From Ruegeria_C sp041537905 (lineage in GTDB: Bacteria > Pseudomonadota > Alphaproteobacteria > Rhodobacterales > Rhodobacteraceae): a DNA stretch of 64,000 nt. The position numbers and the translations under genes were made by a program. The notes beneath the pieces were generated by a model, which was given only the letters and a program-made list of their open reading frames with translations, was not told the origin of the DNA and searched no databases. Within the stretch, counting starts at the first letter, position 1, and each line of letters opens with the position of its first letter. Shown piece by piece: positions 18,546 to 27,753 of this stretch. The stretch is taken from the NCBI RefSeq assembly GCF_041537905.1, contig NZ_JBGRUO010000024.1:21544-85543 (forward strand). The letters run 5' to 3'.

Positions 18546-19594
18546 AACCCTCCGACAAGGCGCTCGTGCCGTTTGTCTCCGTCGATCACATGATGCAACT
18601 CATCCACCATATCGGCGTGGAAGAGATGATGTCCGGCATTGCCGACTATATCGAGGATGATTTCCGTCGCTGGGAGCTGTTTGACAAGACGCCCCGTGTG
18701 GCCAGCCATTCCGAGGTTGGCGTGATCGAGTTGATGCCGACATCGGACGGCGAGATGTACGGGTTCAAATACGTCAACGGCCATCCCAAGAACACCAAGG
18801 AAGGGTTGCAGACCGTCACCGCCTTTGGCTTGTTGGCGAATGTCGAAACGGGTTATCCGATGCTGCTGAGCGAGATGACCATGCTCACCGCGCTGCGCAC
18901 TGCGGCCACCTCGGCCATGGTTGCGAAGCATCTCGCGCCCAAAGGATCCGATACGATGGCGATGATCGGCAATGGCGCGCAATCCGAGTTTCAGACACTG
19001 GCGATGAAATCGATCTGCGGGTTGAAAACTGTTCGGCTCTACGATGTCGACCCCGCCGCAACCGAGAAATGCGCCGCAAACCTCGCGTCACAAGGGGTTG
19101 AGGTGGTGACCTGCAAAACGCCGGAAGAAGCCATCGAGGGCGCGCAGATTCTGACCACCTGCACCGCCGACAAGCAATATGCCACGATCCTGAGCGACAA
19201 CATGGTCGGCAGCGGCGTGCATATCAACGCAATAGGCGGCGACTGTCCGGGCAAGACCGAACTGGCCGCAGGCATTCTGCAACGCTCCGATATCTTCGTG
19301 GAATACCCGCCGCAGACACGGGTCGAGGGTGAGATTCAGCAACTGGACGAGGATCATCCCGTCACCGAGCTTTGGCAGGTCATCACCGGCGCGGCACCGG
19401 GTCGGACCTCGGATCGCCAGATCACGCTCTTTGACAGCGTCGGCTTCGCCATCGAGGATTTCTCGGCCCTGCGTTATGTACGCGATCAATTGGAAGCGAC
19501 CGGGCTTTATCACGCACTCGATCTGCTCGCCGACCCAGACGATCCGCGCGATCTGTTCGGAATGCTGCAAAGGGCGACACCGGACAATGCCTGA
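18542..19594 (+). CDS. ocd: Ornithine cyclodeaminase
   Basis: Converts ornithine to proline and ammonia with NAD+. 350 aa of the OCD/mu-crystallin family. The substrate-binding N-terminus has SEVGVIELMP and GFKYVNGHPKNT. The Rossmann region contains IGNGAQSEFQ, with the second half of the dinucleotide site at TVRLYDVDP. It ends the arginine/citrulline operon and completes the path to proline. A strong hairpin follows within 10 bp. Confidence 0.95.
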   Translation: MKPSDKALVPFVSVDHMMQLIHHIGVEEMMSGIADYIEDDFRRWELFDKTPRVASHSEVGVIELMPTSDGEMYGFKYVNGHPKNTKEGLQTVTAFGLLANVETGYPMLLSEMTMLTALRTAATSAMVAKHLAPKGSDTMAMIGNGAQSEFQTLAMKSICGLKTVRLYDVDPAATEKCAANLASQGVEVVTCKTPEEAIEGAQILTTCTADKQYATILSDNMVGSGVHINAIGGDCPGKTELAAGILQRSDIFVEYPPQTRVEGEIQQLDEDHPVTELWQVITGAAPGRTSDRQITLFDSVGFAIEDFSALRYVRDQLEATGLYHALDLLADPDDPRDLFGMLQRATPDNA

Positions 19595-19600
19595 AACAGA

Positions 19601-19637
19601 CCGGATCGGAGCACCGCCTCCGATCCGGCTGAACCTT
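19601..19637 (+). terminator. Terminator of the arginine/citrulline operon
   Basis: An 11-bp perfect stem (CCGGATCGGAG, 6-nt loop, CTCCGATCCGG) is followed by a weak T-rich tail (CTGAACCTTT). The position right after ocd fits operon termination. Confidence 0.65.
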
Positions 19638-20025
19638 TGACGTCATGCCCCGAAGCGGACCGAAGCCACCGGCCTGTTCAAGAGCCACATAGGCAAGATG
19701 CCGGGCTGGCGGTTCGGGCGTCCGAATCTGGGCTTGCGCCGATCCTTCAGGTTCATGATTTGGTCGCCGCAGAGATCTCACCTGTGCCGGAATTAGAGCG
19801 GGGTGACGCTGGCGGTTGGATTGTCCGCCGCAGACTTGGCCGCTCTTTCGATCGTTGAGATTCCAATAGCCTCTTTGTCGCCATCGTTTGGCACGGTGCC
19901 GACCGCGTCGGGGTCAGACATAGGTACGGCTGCCATCTTACAAGTCCACAGGGTCGAGGGTGACGACATCATCTCCGGTTCCGATATCGACCAGCCGTCG
20001 CTGCTCTCTGACGCTGATCTGCTGA
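19638..20025. other. Non-coding or degenerate stretch
   Basis: Open frames of about 75 codons on the + strand (for example from a GTG at 19803) have no good ribosome site and no recognisable product. I do not call a gene. The stretch runs into a 29-bp duplication. Confidence 0.4.
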
Positions 20026-20083
20026 TCAGCTAGTGGGTGATGGCCGGGATACCGTCAGCTAGTGGGTGATGGCCGGGATGCCG
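20026..20083. repeat. 29-bp perfect-length tandem duplication
   Basis: Two adjacent 29-bp copies (20026-20054 and 20055-20083) begin TCAGCTAGTGGGTGATGG and differ at one base (GGATA versus GGATG). It lies just beyond the 3' end of the stop-interrupted gene on the other strand. Confidence 0.85.
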
Positions 20084-20088
20084 ATTGC

Positions 20089-20748
20089 CTATTGAGCATC
20101 TTTGTCTGGCCTGCGATCCTCGGGCTCTTTTTCTTCAAGGTTAACGGACTTGGGAAGCTGCAGGGGCTTTGCTTCCAGCTGTATTTTGAAGGCCATGGCT
20201 TCCCCAACTGCCTTTGAAAGGCGCTCTATTATCACCACCACCGGCTCAAGGTTCTTGACCCCAGCTCCCATAGCTGTCGTCACTTTAGACCAGACATCCG
20301 CTATAGCGTCAGTACGAGTTCTATTTCTGTCTATCTCCGCTTGCAGAGTCTCCAAGCTTCGCATTATCGGCTCGCGAAGGCCCTCTTCCATTGTGGCCTT
20401 AGAAACAGTCTCGCGAATGTGACCTACCAGCGTCGTTGCTTTGGCTTTCCAGTTGTCATCAAGCTCAATTGTGTCGGCGGCCAAATTAGGTTCGATTTGA
20501 TAGAGGTTTCGCGCGCGCATCAAATCCATAAATTCTTCAAGAAGAAAGAGGTTGTGGACAACGTCTCCGTCTTCGGACGTAACCGCCATCCGCACCACGG
20601 GGAGGTCTGTGATGCCCAATGCCTCGCCTTATGAGCAAGCGGCATTGACATAAAGTATCGCACGTTCCTTAAAACCATTTTGCCCAATGTCATTAATTCG
20701 GACCCGGCGCTCATTAACCTTGTTGTAAAAGATCGTCTCGGTGTTCAT
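20089..20748 (-). pseudogene. Hypothetical gene interrupted by one in-frame stop
   Basis: The natural start is the ATG at 20748, preceded by AAGGGAA at good spacing. It reads 39 codons (MNTETIFYNKVNERRVRIND to NAACS), meets TAA at 20629-20631, and continues open in the same frame for about 176 codons to 20089. The second part contains VVRMAVTSEDGDVVHNLF and ends in a charged tail. The second part alone could start only at a poor TTG. No known domain is recognised; it may be phage- or island-derived because it lies at the 3' side of tRNA-Leu. A sequencing error or two separate short proteins are the alternatives. Confidence 0.6.
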
Positions 20749-20975
20749 GAAAAATTCCCTTGCCTTAAGAAATGCGGTGTTTGTGGGGTATCGGGCCCGA
20801 GTCCCTCGTTCAATGAGCTAAATCAAGCAGCCCCATTGCACGGGCACTGAGATACTCGCGGTGCGTTACCTTTTTCGTATCAGAGCCCCGGGCGATCTGT
20901 AGCGCGCAGCATCGCGAACCTGAAAATCCGGTAGATGTATCGGGAGGCCCCCCTTAGCACTAAGGGAAAGTTTGT

Positions 20976-21061
20976 TGGTGCCCAAGGAGAGACTCGAACT
21001 CTCACGCCCGTGAAGGCGGGGGATTTTGAATCCCCTGCGTCTACCATTCCGCCACTTGGGC
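20976..21061 (-). tRNA. tRNA-Leu (CAA anticodon)
   Basis: The reverse complement gives an 86-nt class II tRNA. Acceptor GCCCAAG pairs with CTTGGGC, the anticodon loop is TTCAAAA, a long variable arm is present (CGCCTTCACGGGCG), and the 3' CCA is encoded. Confidence 0.96.
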
Positions 21062-21171
21062 CACCCGTGTTGAATTAGCGTCGCTTTTCGCGAAGGTCCA
21101 GCGGCAAAACGTGGCGGAGAGCAGTTTCCTGTTCATATGCCCCGTCCCAGAGAGTATGCCTCATTGATGTG

Positions 21172-21633
21172 TCAAAGGAATATGGGCGGGAAGGGCTGGC
21201 ATTTGGTGTCGGCAAGGTTGACCGACATATGATCGCCAATCGTTTGGCCAATGCGTATCTTCAGGTCCACGGGCGTAATCCCAACCGCCTCGGGGTTTAG
21301 TGTGAACTGCACCGCGGTTCGGCCTCCGGCTGCGGCGCTGCGCACCCGTTCGCTGGCCACGTAAATCTGGGCTTGCCAATCGGCACCCAACCGTTTGCGG
21401 GCATATTGCGCGGCACCGCACCAGTATTCATCGGTGGGGGCCAACGCGAAGGGCACAACCTCAAATATATTGGGGTCGACCTGATAGACGCGGGTTCCGT
21501 AGGGCGTTGAGAACGCAGCACCAGTACGTCCTGTCGCGGCAACGCCGACGCCCGAGCCGCCGGAATACTGCGCACCGGTCGCCACCTGACACGCTGCCAG
21601 AACCGAAAAAGCCAAGACCCAGAGTTTCTTCAT
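21172..21633 (-). CDS. Putative lipoprotein, function unknown
   Basis: 153 aa. A lipoprotein signal with lipobox LAAC (residues 12-15) follows MKKLWVLAFSV, so the mature protein would be anchored to a membrane by Cys15. A Gly-rich linker (SGGSGVGVAATG) follows, then a compact domain with TDEYWCGAAQYARKRLGADW and TPVDLKIRIG. It stands alone between tRNA-Leu and tRNA-Gly. I do not recognise the family, though such small lipoproteins are common in Rhodobacterales. Confidence 0.78.
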   Translation of the reverse strand: MKKLWVLAFSVLAACQVATGAQYSGGSGVGVAATGRTGAAFSTPYGTRVYQVDPNIFEVVPFALAPTDEYWCGAAQYARKRLGADWQAQIYVASERVRSAAAGGRTAVQFTLNPEAVGITPVDLKIRIGQTIGDHMSVNLADTKCQPFPPIFL

Positions 21634-21721
21634 CGCGCATGACCCATCTTACCTATGGTTGAAACGGTAGGGGGGTATCGCGCCCTTTGCAACGCTTGCG
21701 ATTGGAGGGAATTTGATTTGT

Positions 21722-21795
21722 TGGAGCGGGTAACGGGAATCGAACCCGTAACTAAAGCTTGGGAAGCTGCCGTGATACCTTTTCACCATACCCGC
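21722..21795 (-). tRNA. tRNA-Gly (CCC anticodon)
   Basis: The reverse complement has acceptor GCGGGTA pairing with TACCCGC, anticodon loop TTCCCAA, T-loop GTTCGATTC, and an encoded CCA. The outer pairs of the anticodon stem are imperfect, but the rest of the cloverleaf is sound. Confidence 0.93.
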
Positions 21796-21872
21796 GCCGG
21801 AGCCTTGGGATAGCCAGTCACTGCCATGGCGTCAAGCGGATTGAGGTAGGGGCGATCGCGAAGGGGGCGGAT

Positions 21873-22724
21873 TCAGATGCGGGCCTCAAAAAGGTTGATC
21901 TGCGCCGGGACGCGCAGGCCGTCCGGGGTGTTCATCTGGTCCAGGCGCCGGGCGATATCCTGCTCGATTGCGGCGGCATCCTCCTGATTCCCTTCAAAGA
22001 AATTCATCAGGCGCGCGGCGGGGCCGACGCGCAGACATTGGGCCGCCACATCTTCGATGCGGCCCATCGGCGTCATCAGAACATCAACAACGTCGCAGCG
22101 CACATCCCGCAGGCCAGCGGCACGCATCAGTCCGGTGACCCGTTCGACATTCTGAAACGCCATCGGCCCCGGCGCATCGGGATCTGCGGGCGGCGGGGTG
22201 CCGAGCCGGTCCGCTGCCGCCTCAAACGGCAGGCGAAACCAGGGATTGCCTGAAAACCCGCCCCAGGCGGCGAAACACATCCGGCCACCGGTACGCAGGG
22301 CGCGGGCCAGATTGGCGAAGGCGGCCTGGGGGTCGGCAAAGAACATCATCCCAAACCGCGAGATCATCACATCGCGGGATGGCCCATCAAAGGGCGCGAC
22401 CTGCGCATCACCCTCCCGGACCGAGACATTGGCCAGGCCGGCCTGCACCGCCCGTGCGGCGGCGCGCTCCAGAAACGGCTTTGCGATGTCGAGGCCAAGC
22501 ACGTCGCCGGTTGGGCCCACGAGTTCTGCGGCGGCGAGAAGGCTTGCGCCGGTGCCGCACCCGATATCGATGACGCGCTCGCCGGGCTGCAATCCGGCCC
22601 GCTGCACAACCAGATCGAGGATCGGGGCCATGGCGGCATCAAGGTGATCCTCGTAGGTCAGCCATTTTATCCCGCTGGGTGTGGCGCTCCAATAGTCTTT
22701 CTGATCGGCGTTGGGGGTGTCCAT
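21873..22724 (-). CDS. Class I SAM-dependent methyltransferase
   Basis: 283 aa. The Rossmann core has motif I VIDIGCGTGASLLAA (about residue 52), an acidic residue after strand 2 (VLGLDIAKP) and a motif resembling PFDGPSRDVMISRFG. The N-terminus (YWSATPSGIKWLTYEDHLD) resembles the group of small-molecule methyltransferases found in Rhodobacterales. It lies 6 bp downstream of the RACo-like gene in the same direction. The substrate is unknown. Confidence 0.88.
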   Translation of the reverse strand: MDTPNADQKDYWSATPSGIKWLTYEDHLDAAMAPILDLVVQRAGLQPGERVIDIGCGTGASLLAAAELVGPTGDVLGLDIAKPFLERAAARAVQAGLANVSVREGDAQVAPFDGPSRDVMISRFGMMFFADPQAAFANLARALRTGGRMCFAAWGGFSGNPWFRLPFEAAADRLGTPPPADPDAPGPMAFQNVERVTGLMRAAGLRDVRCDVVDVLMTPMGRIEDVAAQCLRVGPAARLMNFFEGNQEDAAAIEQDIARRLDQMNTPDGLRVPAQINLFEARI

Positions 22725-22730
22725 GTGTCG

Positions 22731-24773
22731 TCAGGCGCGGCGTCTGCGTTTGCGGCCGGGCCGGTCGCCATCGCCGCCTGTGTTGAAGGCGACTGCGGGC
22801 AGCGTGACCACCTTGGCCAGATCGGGGAACGGATCGGTCTTGTGCGGGATCGCGTTGGCAGCGACGAAATGGTCCTGGAACTTGGGCTCGATCGCGGTTT
22901 CGACCTTGGTGATCTGGCGCACGACCTGCTCGATCTCACGCCGCGCGGCTATGTTGCAGAGCGCGATGCGCGCGCCGGTCCCGGCCGCGTTACCCGCGCT
23001 GGTGACCTTGTCGAGGGGCGCGTCGGGGATCATGCCCAGCACCATCGCGTGTTTGGTCGAGATATGCGCGCCAAAGGCCCCGGCCAGCACCACGCGGTCC
23101 ACCCGGTCCACGCCCATCTCGTCCATCAGCAGGCGCGCACCGGCATAGAGCGCGGATTTTGCCAGTTGAATGGCACGGATATCGCCCTGGGTGACAGTGA
23201 TGCGCGGGCCGCCCTCGGCGCTGGCATCGTGGATCAGGTAGGAATGGGTGCGCCCTTCGGGCACGCAGCGCTCCGTTCCGGTCTGCTCAGCCGAGCCGAT
23301 CAGACCGCTTTCATCCAAGAGGCCCGCCATGCGCATTTCGGCCACGGCTTCGATAATGCCGGACCCGCAGATGCCGGTGATGCCGGTTGTGGCGATAGCG
23401 GCGTCGAACCCGTCTTCGTTGGACCACAGGTCTGATCCGATGATGCGGAAGCGGGGTTCCTTGGTCTCGGGGTTGATCTCGATCCGTTCGATTGCGCCGG
23501 GCGCGGCGCGCTGACCGGAAGATATCTGCGCGCCCTCAAAGGCGGGGCCGGTGGGTGAGGAACAGGCCAGAACGCGGCTTTTGTTGCCCAGCAGAATCTC
23601 GGCATTGGTGCCCACATCGACCACCAGCACGAGGTCTTCGGATTTGCCGGGCTCTTCGCTCAGAGCAACGGCGGCGCAATCGGCGCCGACATGGCCCGCG
23701 ATGCAGGGCAGGATATAGACCTGCGCGTTCTCGTTCATCACCGTCAGGTCCAGATCGCGCGCGTTCAGTTCCAGCGACTCGGATGTGGTCAGGGCAAAGG
23801 GCGCCTGTCCCAGTTCGACCGGGTCGATGCCCAGCAGCAGGTGATGCATGACCGGGTTGCAGACAAACACCGTCTCGACGATCTGGAACGGGCGGATACC
23901 CGCCTCGGTGGCGATGGCCTCGGTCAGACCGTTGATCGCGACGCGCACCGCGTTGGTCATCTCCTTGTCGCCGCCGGGGTTCATCATCGCATAGGAGACC
24001 CGGCTCATCAGGTCCTCGCCAAAGCGGATCTGCGGGTTCATCACACCCGAGGACGCCTTGACCTCGCCATTGCGCAAATCGCAGAGATGCGCGGCGATGG
24101 TGGTCGAGCCAAGGTCGATGGCCAGCCCATAGATGCGCTCTTCGGTCAGGCCGGGCCAGACTTCCAACACCTTATGGGTGCTGTCCTTGTGGGATTTGTG
24201 CAGCGCGACGGTCACCTGCCACTTGCCCTTGCGCAGCACCGGTTGCAGGCGCGACAGGATGGTGAGGTCGGCGGTGATATGGTCGATGCCCCATTGTTCG
24301 TGCAAGGCGCGCTCCAGCCGTTCCAGATCGCCGGTGGGTTCGTGCATGTCGGGTTCCTGCACCTCGACGAAGTAGAGATGCGTCGCCGGGTCCATGGTGA
24401 TCGCACGCGCGGTGGCGGCCTTGCGCACGACCTGACGGTGAACCTGAGACTCGGGCGGCACATCGATCACCACGTCGCCCTGAACCGTGGCCTGACAGCC
24501 CAGCCTGCGCCCATCGATCAGCCCGCGCTTGTCCTTGTAGCGCTGTTCGACCTTGTTCCATTCGCTGAGCGCGCCATCGCTCACGGTGACGCCATGTTTG
24601 GAAAACTCACCGTAGGAGGGCGTGATCTGGCATTTCGAGCAGATGCCGCGCCCGCCGCAGACCGAATCGAGGTCCACGCCCAATTGCCGTGCTGCGGTCA
24701 GAATCGGCGTGCCGACCGGGAAATTGCCGCGTTTGCCGGACGGGGTGAAGACAACGAGAGGGTCGGTGCTCAT
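22731..24773 (-). CDS. RACo/RamA-like corrinoid-protein reductive activator (ASKHA, 2Fe-2S)
   Basis: 680 aa from the ATG at 24773. An N-terminal 2Fe-2S ferredoxin domain (CGGRGICSKC, later GCQAT) precedes a middle linker and an ASKHA-type ATPase domain with LAIDLGSTTIAAHL and VVDVGTNAEILLGN. The C-terminus has VVLAGAFGAHIS. Family members use ATP to reduce inactive Co(II) corrinoid proteins in methyl-transfer systems. It is paired with a methyltransferase, but no corrinoid protein lies in the window. An in-frame upstream start at 24893 is not supported. Confidence 0.9.
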   Translation of the reverse strand: MSTDPLVVFTPSGKRGNFPVGTPILTAARQLGVDLDSVCGGRGICSKCQITPSYGEFSKHGVTVSDGALSEWNKVEQRYKDKRGLIDGRRLGCQATVQGDVVIDVPPESQVHRQVVRKAATARAITMDPATHLYFVEVQEPDMHEPTGDLERLERALHEQWGIDHITADLTILSRLQPVLRKGKWQVTVALHKSHKDSTHKVLEVWPGLTEERIYGLAIDLGSTTIAAHLCDLRNGEVKASSGVMNPQIRFGEDLMSRVSYAMMNPGGDKEMTNAVRVAINGLTEAIATEAGIRPFQIVETVFVCNPVMHHLLLGIDPVELGQAPFALTTSESLELNARDLDLTVMNENAQVYILPCIAGHVGADCAAVALSEEPGKSEDLVLVVDVGTNAEILLGNKSRVLACSSPTGPAFEGAQISSGQRAAPGAIERIEINPETKEPRFRIIGSDLWSNEDGFDAAIATTGITGICGSGIIEAVAEMRMAGLLDESGLIGSAEQTGTERCVPEGRTHSYLIHDASAEGGPRITVTQGDIRAIQLAKSALYAGARLLMDEMGVDRVDRVVLAGAFGAHISTKHAMVLGMIPDAPLDKVTSAGNAAGTGARIALCNIAARREIEQVVRQITKVETAIEPKFQDHFVAANAIPHKTDPFPDLAKVVTLPAVAFNTGGDGDRPGRKRRRRA

Positions 24774-24981
24774 CTGTGATCTGCCTTGGAATTCGTGCAT
24801 TTGCGCAGCACCATATGGCTTCTGTGCCAAAGGGAAAGACCCGTGAGCGGCAGGTTGCGTTCTTGCGGCGTCGTTTTCGGCTTTCAGCAACAAGACAGCA
24901 CCTCATTCAACGGGGGTTTCCCCCGGTTTCGATCCATGTCATAGGGTGACCGCCAAACGGGATATTGCACGGGGATTGACG

Positions 24982-26430
24982 ATGCAGATTCGTGAGGCGC
25001 TTACCTTTGACGATGTACTTCTGGAACCTGCGGCCTCGTCGGTGCTGCCATCGACGGCGGATACCACGACGCGGGTGACCAATCGTATCAGCATGAACAT
25101 TCCGCTGCTGTCCTCGGCCATGGATACGGTGACCGAGGCGCGTATGGCCATCGCCATGGCGCAGGCTGGTGGTATCGGGGTGATCCACAAGAACCTCGAC
25201 CTCGAAGAGCAATCCCGCCAGGTGCGCCGCGTGAAACGCTTTGAATCAGGTATCGTCTACAATCCGATCACGCTGACCGCCAATCAGACACTGGCCGATG
25301 CCAAGGCGCTGCAGGAACGCTATCGCGTCACCGGGTTTCCGGTGGTGGATGAGGCGGGCCGCGTGGTCGGTATCGTCACCAATCGCGACATGCGTTTTGC
25401 CAGCGATGACAGCACGCCCGTAAGCGTCATGATGACCTCGGACAATCTGGCGATGCTGCAGGAACCGGCAGAGCTGGAAGAGGCCAAGTCGCTGATGAAG
25501 GCGCGCCGGATCGAAAAGCTGCTGGTGGTCGATGGCAGTGGCAAGCTGACCGGTTTGCTGACGCTGAAAGATACCGAACAGGCGGTGCTGAACCCGACCG
25601 CCTGCAAGGACCAGTTGGGCCGCCTGCGGGTCGCTGCGGCCTCGTCAGTGGGCGAATCCGGCTTTGACCGGACCGAAGCGCTGATCGATGCGGGCGTCGA
25701 CATTGTGGTGATCGACACGGCGCATGGTCATTCCGAAGGCGTGATCGCAGCGGTGCAACGCGCCAAGCGCCTGTCCAACGATGTGCAGATCGTCGCGGGC
25801 AACGTGGCCACGGCGGAAGCCACCCGCGCCCTGATTGATGCAGGCGCGGATGCGGTCAAGGTGGGGATCGGGCCGGGCTCGATCTGTACCACACGGATGG
25901 TGGCCGGTGTCGGCGTGCCACAGCTGACCGCGATCATGGATTGCGCTGCGGCGGCGGGCGATACGCCGGTGATTGCCGATGGCGGCATCAAGTTTTCGGG
26001 CGATTTTGCCAAGGCGATCGCGGCGGGGGCGTCCTGCGCCATGGTCGGCTCGATGATCGCAGGCACTGATGAAAGCCCCGGAGAAGTCATTCTGTATCAA
26101 GGCCGTAGCTTCAAAAGCTATCGTGGCATGGGCTCGATGGGTGCCATGGCGCGCGGCTCGGCGGATCGGTATTTCCAGAAGGATGCCGCCAGTGACAAGC
26201 TGGTGCCCGAAGGGATCGAAGGGCAGGTGCCCTACAAAGGCTCCGCCGGGGCGGTGATCCACCAGCTGGTGGGCGGGCTGCGCGCGGCGATGGGCTATAC
26301 CGGCTGCGCCACCGTCGATCAGATGCGCCGCAATTGCCGCTTTGTGAAGATCACCGGCGCGGGCCTAAAGGAAAGCCATGTGCATGACGTACAGATCACC
26401 CGCGAGAGCCCGAACTACCGGGTCATGTGA
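24982..26430 (+). CDS. guaB: IMP dehydrogenase
   Basis: Oxidises IMP to XMP, the first committed step to GMP. 482 aa. The N-terminus is TFDDVLLEPA. Tandem CBS domains (residues about 95-200, RYRVTGFPVVDE and RIEKLLVVD) are inserted in the TIM barrel. The catalytic loop is GIGPGSICTTRMVAG, and GGIKFSGDFAKAIAAGA and the YRGMGSMGAM flap follow. The ATG at 24982 after GGGGAT fits the family start; a GTG 12 codons upstream is not needed. Confidence 0.97.
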   Translation: MQIREALTFDDVLLEPAASSVLPSTADTTTRVTNRISMNIPLLSSAMDTVTEARMAIAMAQAGGIGVIHKNLDLEEQSRQVRRVKRFESGIVYNPITLTANQTLADAKALQERYRVTGFPVVDEAGRVVGIVTNRDMRFASDDSTPVSVMMTSDNLAMLQEPAELEEAKSLMKARRIEKLLVVDGSGKLTGLLTLKDTEQAVLNPTACKDQLGRLRVAAASSVGESGFDRTEALIDAGVDIVVIDTAHGHSEGVIAAVQRAKRLSNDVQIVAGNVATAEATRALIDAGADAVKVGIGPGSICTTRMVAGVGVPQLTAIMDCAAAAGDTPVIADGGIKFSGDFAKAIAAGASCAMVGSMIAGTDESPGEVILYQGRSFKSYRGMGSMGAMARGSADRYFQKDAASDKLVPEGIEGQVPYKGSAGAVIHQLVGGLRAAMGYTGCATVDQMRRNCRFVKITGAGLKESHVHDVQITRESPNYRVM

Positions 26431-26454
26431 TCTGGTCGTGCCGGGTATGCGTCC

Positions 26455-27618
26455 ATGATCCCTGCCGCCCGCGTTCAGGCGGCGATCGAACTGCTGGACG
26501 AGATCGCGACCGGCAAACCGGTCGAGCAGGCACTGACCGGCTGGGCGCGACGCAGTCGCTTCGCGGGCTCGGGCGACCGCGCTGTGGTGCGCGATCACGT
26601 GTTCGAGGCGCTGCGCTGCAAACGCTCCTTCGCCGCTCTTGGCGGGGTCGAAACCGGGCGCGGGCTGATGCTGGGCGCGCTGCGGCGCTCCGGCACCGAT
26701 CCAGAGAGTGTTTTCACCGGCGCGCGCCATTGCCCCGGTCCTTTGAGCGATGCGGAGCGCGTCGGTGGCCGGGCTCCCGTGAACGCGGGGGAACGTTTTG
26801 ACATGCCCGATTGGCTCTGGCCCGCGTTCAGCGCCAGCCTGGGGGCTGAGGCAGAGGCAAGCGCCACCGCATCCCAGCACCGCGCCCCGGTCTGTCTGCG
26901 TGCCAATCTGGCCCGGACAACGCGTGAGGGCGCGGTTCGCATACTATCAGGAGACAACATCAAGTGTGATTTTCATCCATCTGTAAATACAGCGATTCGT
27001 GTCATCGAAGGTGAACGCAAGGTCGCCGCAAGCAGAGCCTATCGAGAGGGTCTGGTTGAGCTTCAGGATGCCTCCAGCCAAGCGGTCATCTCGGCGCTGC
27101 CGTTGCAGAGCGGGATGCGGGTTCTGGACTATTGCGCCGGTGGCGGCGGCAAATCTCTGGCGCTTGCGGCCACAAAAGAGGTGCAGGTCTGTGCCAGCGA
27201 TATCGACCCGCGCCGTATGCGTGACCTGCCCGAGCGCGCCACGCGCGCTGGCGTCAGCGTCAAGCTACTTGATCCCGACGCGTTGGCACGGGCAGGCCCG
27301 TTCGATCTGGTTCTGGTCGACGCGCCGTGTTCCGGCAGCGGCGCGTGGCGGCGCTCACCCGCTGGGAAATGGGCCTTGACGCAGGAACGCCTTGATGTGC
27401 TGACCGGCATACAGTCGGACATTCTGGACCGCGCTTCGGGTCTTGTCACTGCGGGCGGAGCGCTGGCCTATGCCACCTGTTCTGTCCTGAACGTCGAGAA
27501 TGCCCGGCAGGTGCAGGAATTTGTCACACGGCATTCCGCGTGGCGTTGCGTGTTCGACAATGTCTGGCCGGTCAGCGACCTCGGGGACGGTTTTTTCACG
27601 GCACACTTGACGCGGTAG
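26455..27618 (+). CDS. RsmB-like rRNA/tRNA (cytosine-5) methyltransferase
   Basis: 387 aa of the NOL1/NOP2/Sun family. The N-terminal part is helical and RsmB-like. The C-terminal catalytic domain has the SAM loop VLDYCAGGGGKSLALA, the VDAPCSGSGAWRR motif with one catalytic Cys, and YATCSVLNVEN with the second. It follows guaB by 24 bp and may be co-transcribed. The target base cannot be told from sequence alone. Confidence 0.92.
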   Translation: MIPAARVQAAIELLDEIATGKPVEQALTGWARRSRFAGSGDRAVVRDHVFEALRCKRSFAALGGVETGRGLMLGALRRSGTDPESVFTGARHCPGPLSDAERVGGRAPVNAGERFDMPDWLWPAFSASLGAEAEASATASQHRAPVCLRANLARTTREGAVRILSGDNIKCDFHPSVNTAIRVIEGERKVAASRAYREGLVELQDASSQAVISALPLQSGMRVLDYCAGGGGKSLALAATKEVQVCASDIDPRRMRDLPERATRAGVSVKLLDPDALARAGPFDLVLVDAPCSGSGAWRRSPAGKWALTQERLDVLTGIQSDILDRASGLVTAGGALAYATCSVLNVENARQVQEFVTRHSAWRCVFDNVWPVSDLGDGFFTAHLTR

Positions 27619-27658
27619 TGATTTTCTCTGCTACACTTATAGGTAGTTTTGAGGCATG

Positions 27659-27673
27659 TTAATCGGGATTTAA
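27659..27673 (+). promoter_or_regulatory. CtrA-type box upstream of cckA
   Basis: TTAA-TCGGGAT-TTAA, an exact TTAA-N7-TTAA match to the alphaproteobacterial CtrA recognition sequence. It lies 81 bp before the preferred cckA start and after the stop of the methyltransferase gene. Confidence 0.65.
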
Positions 27674-27753
27674 CCGAATTGGCGTGAGAAGAGACTGTCT
27701 TGTTTGTGTCGCCGGAGCTCTCAGTGCCATTCTCTGCCCAACTCGCCCCTTTG

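Noticed and set aside
19803..20033. 76-codon open frame with a GTG start
   Set aside because: No ribosome site or domain, and it runs into the tandem duplication; not enough to call a gene.
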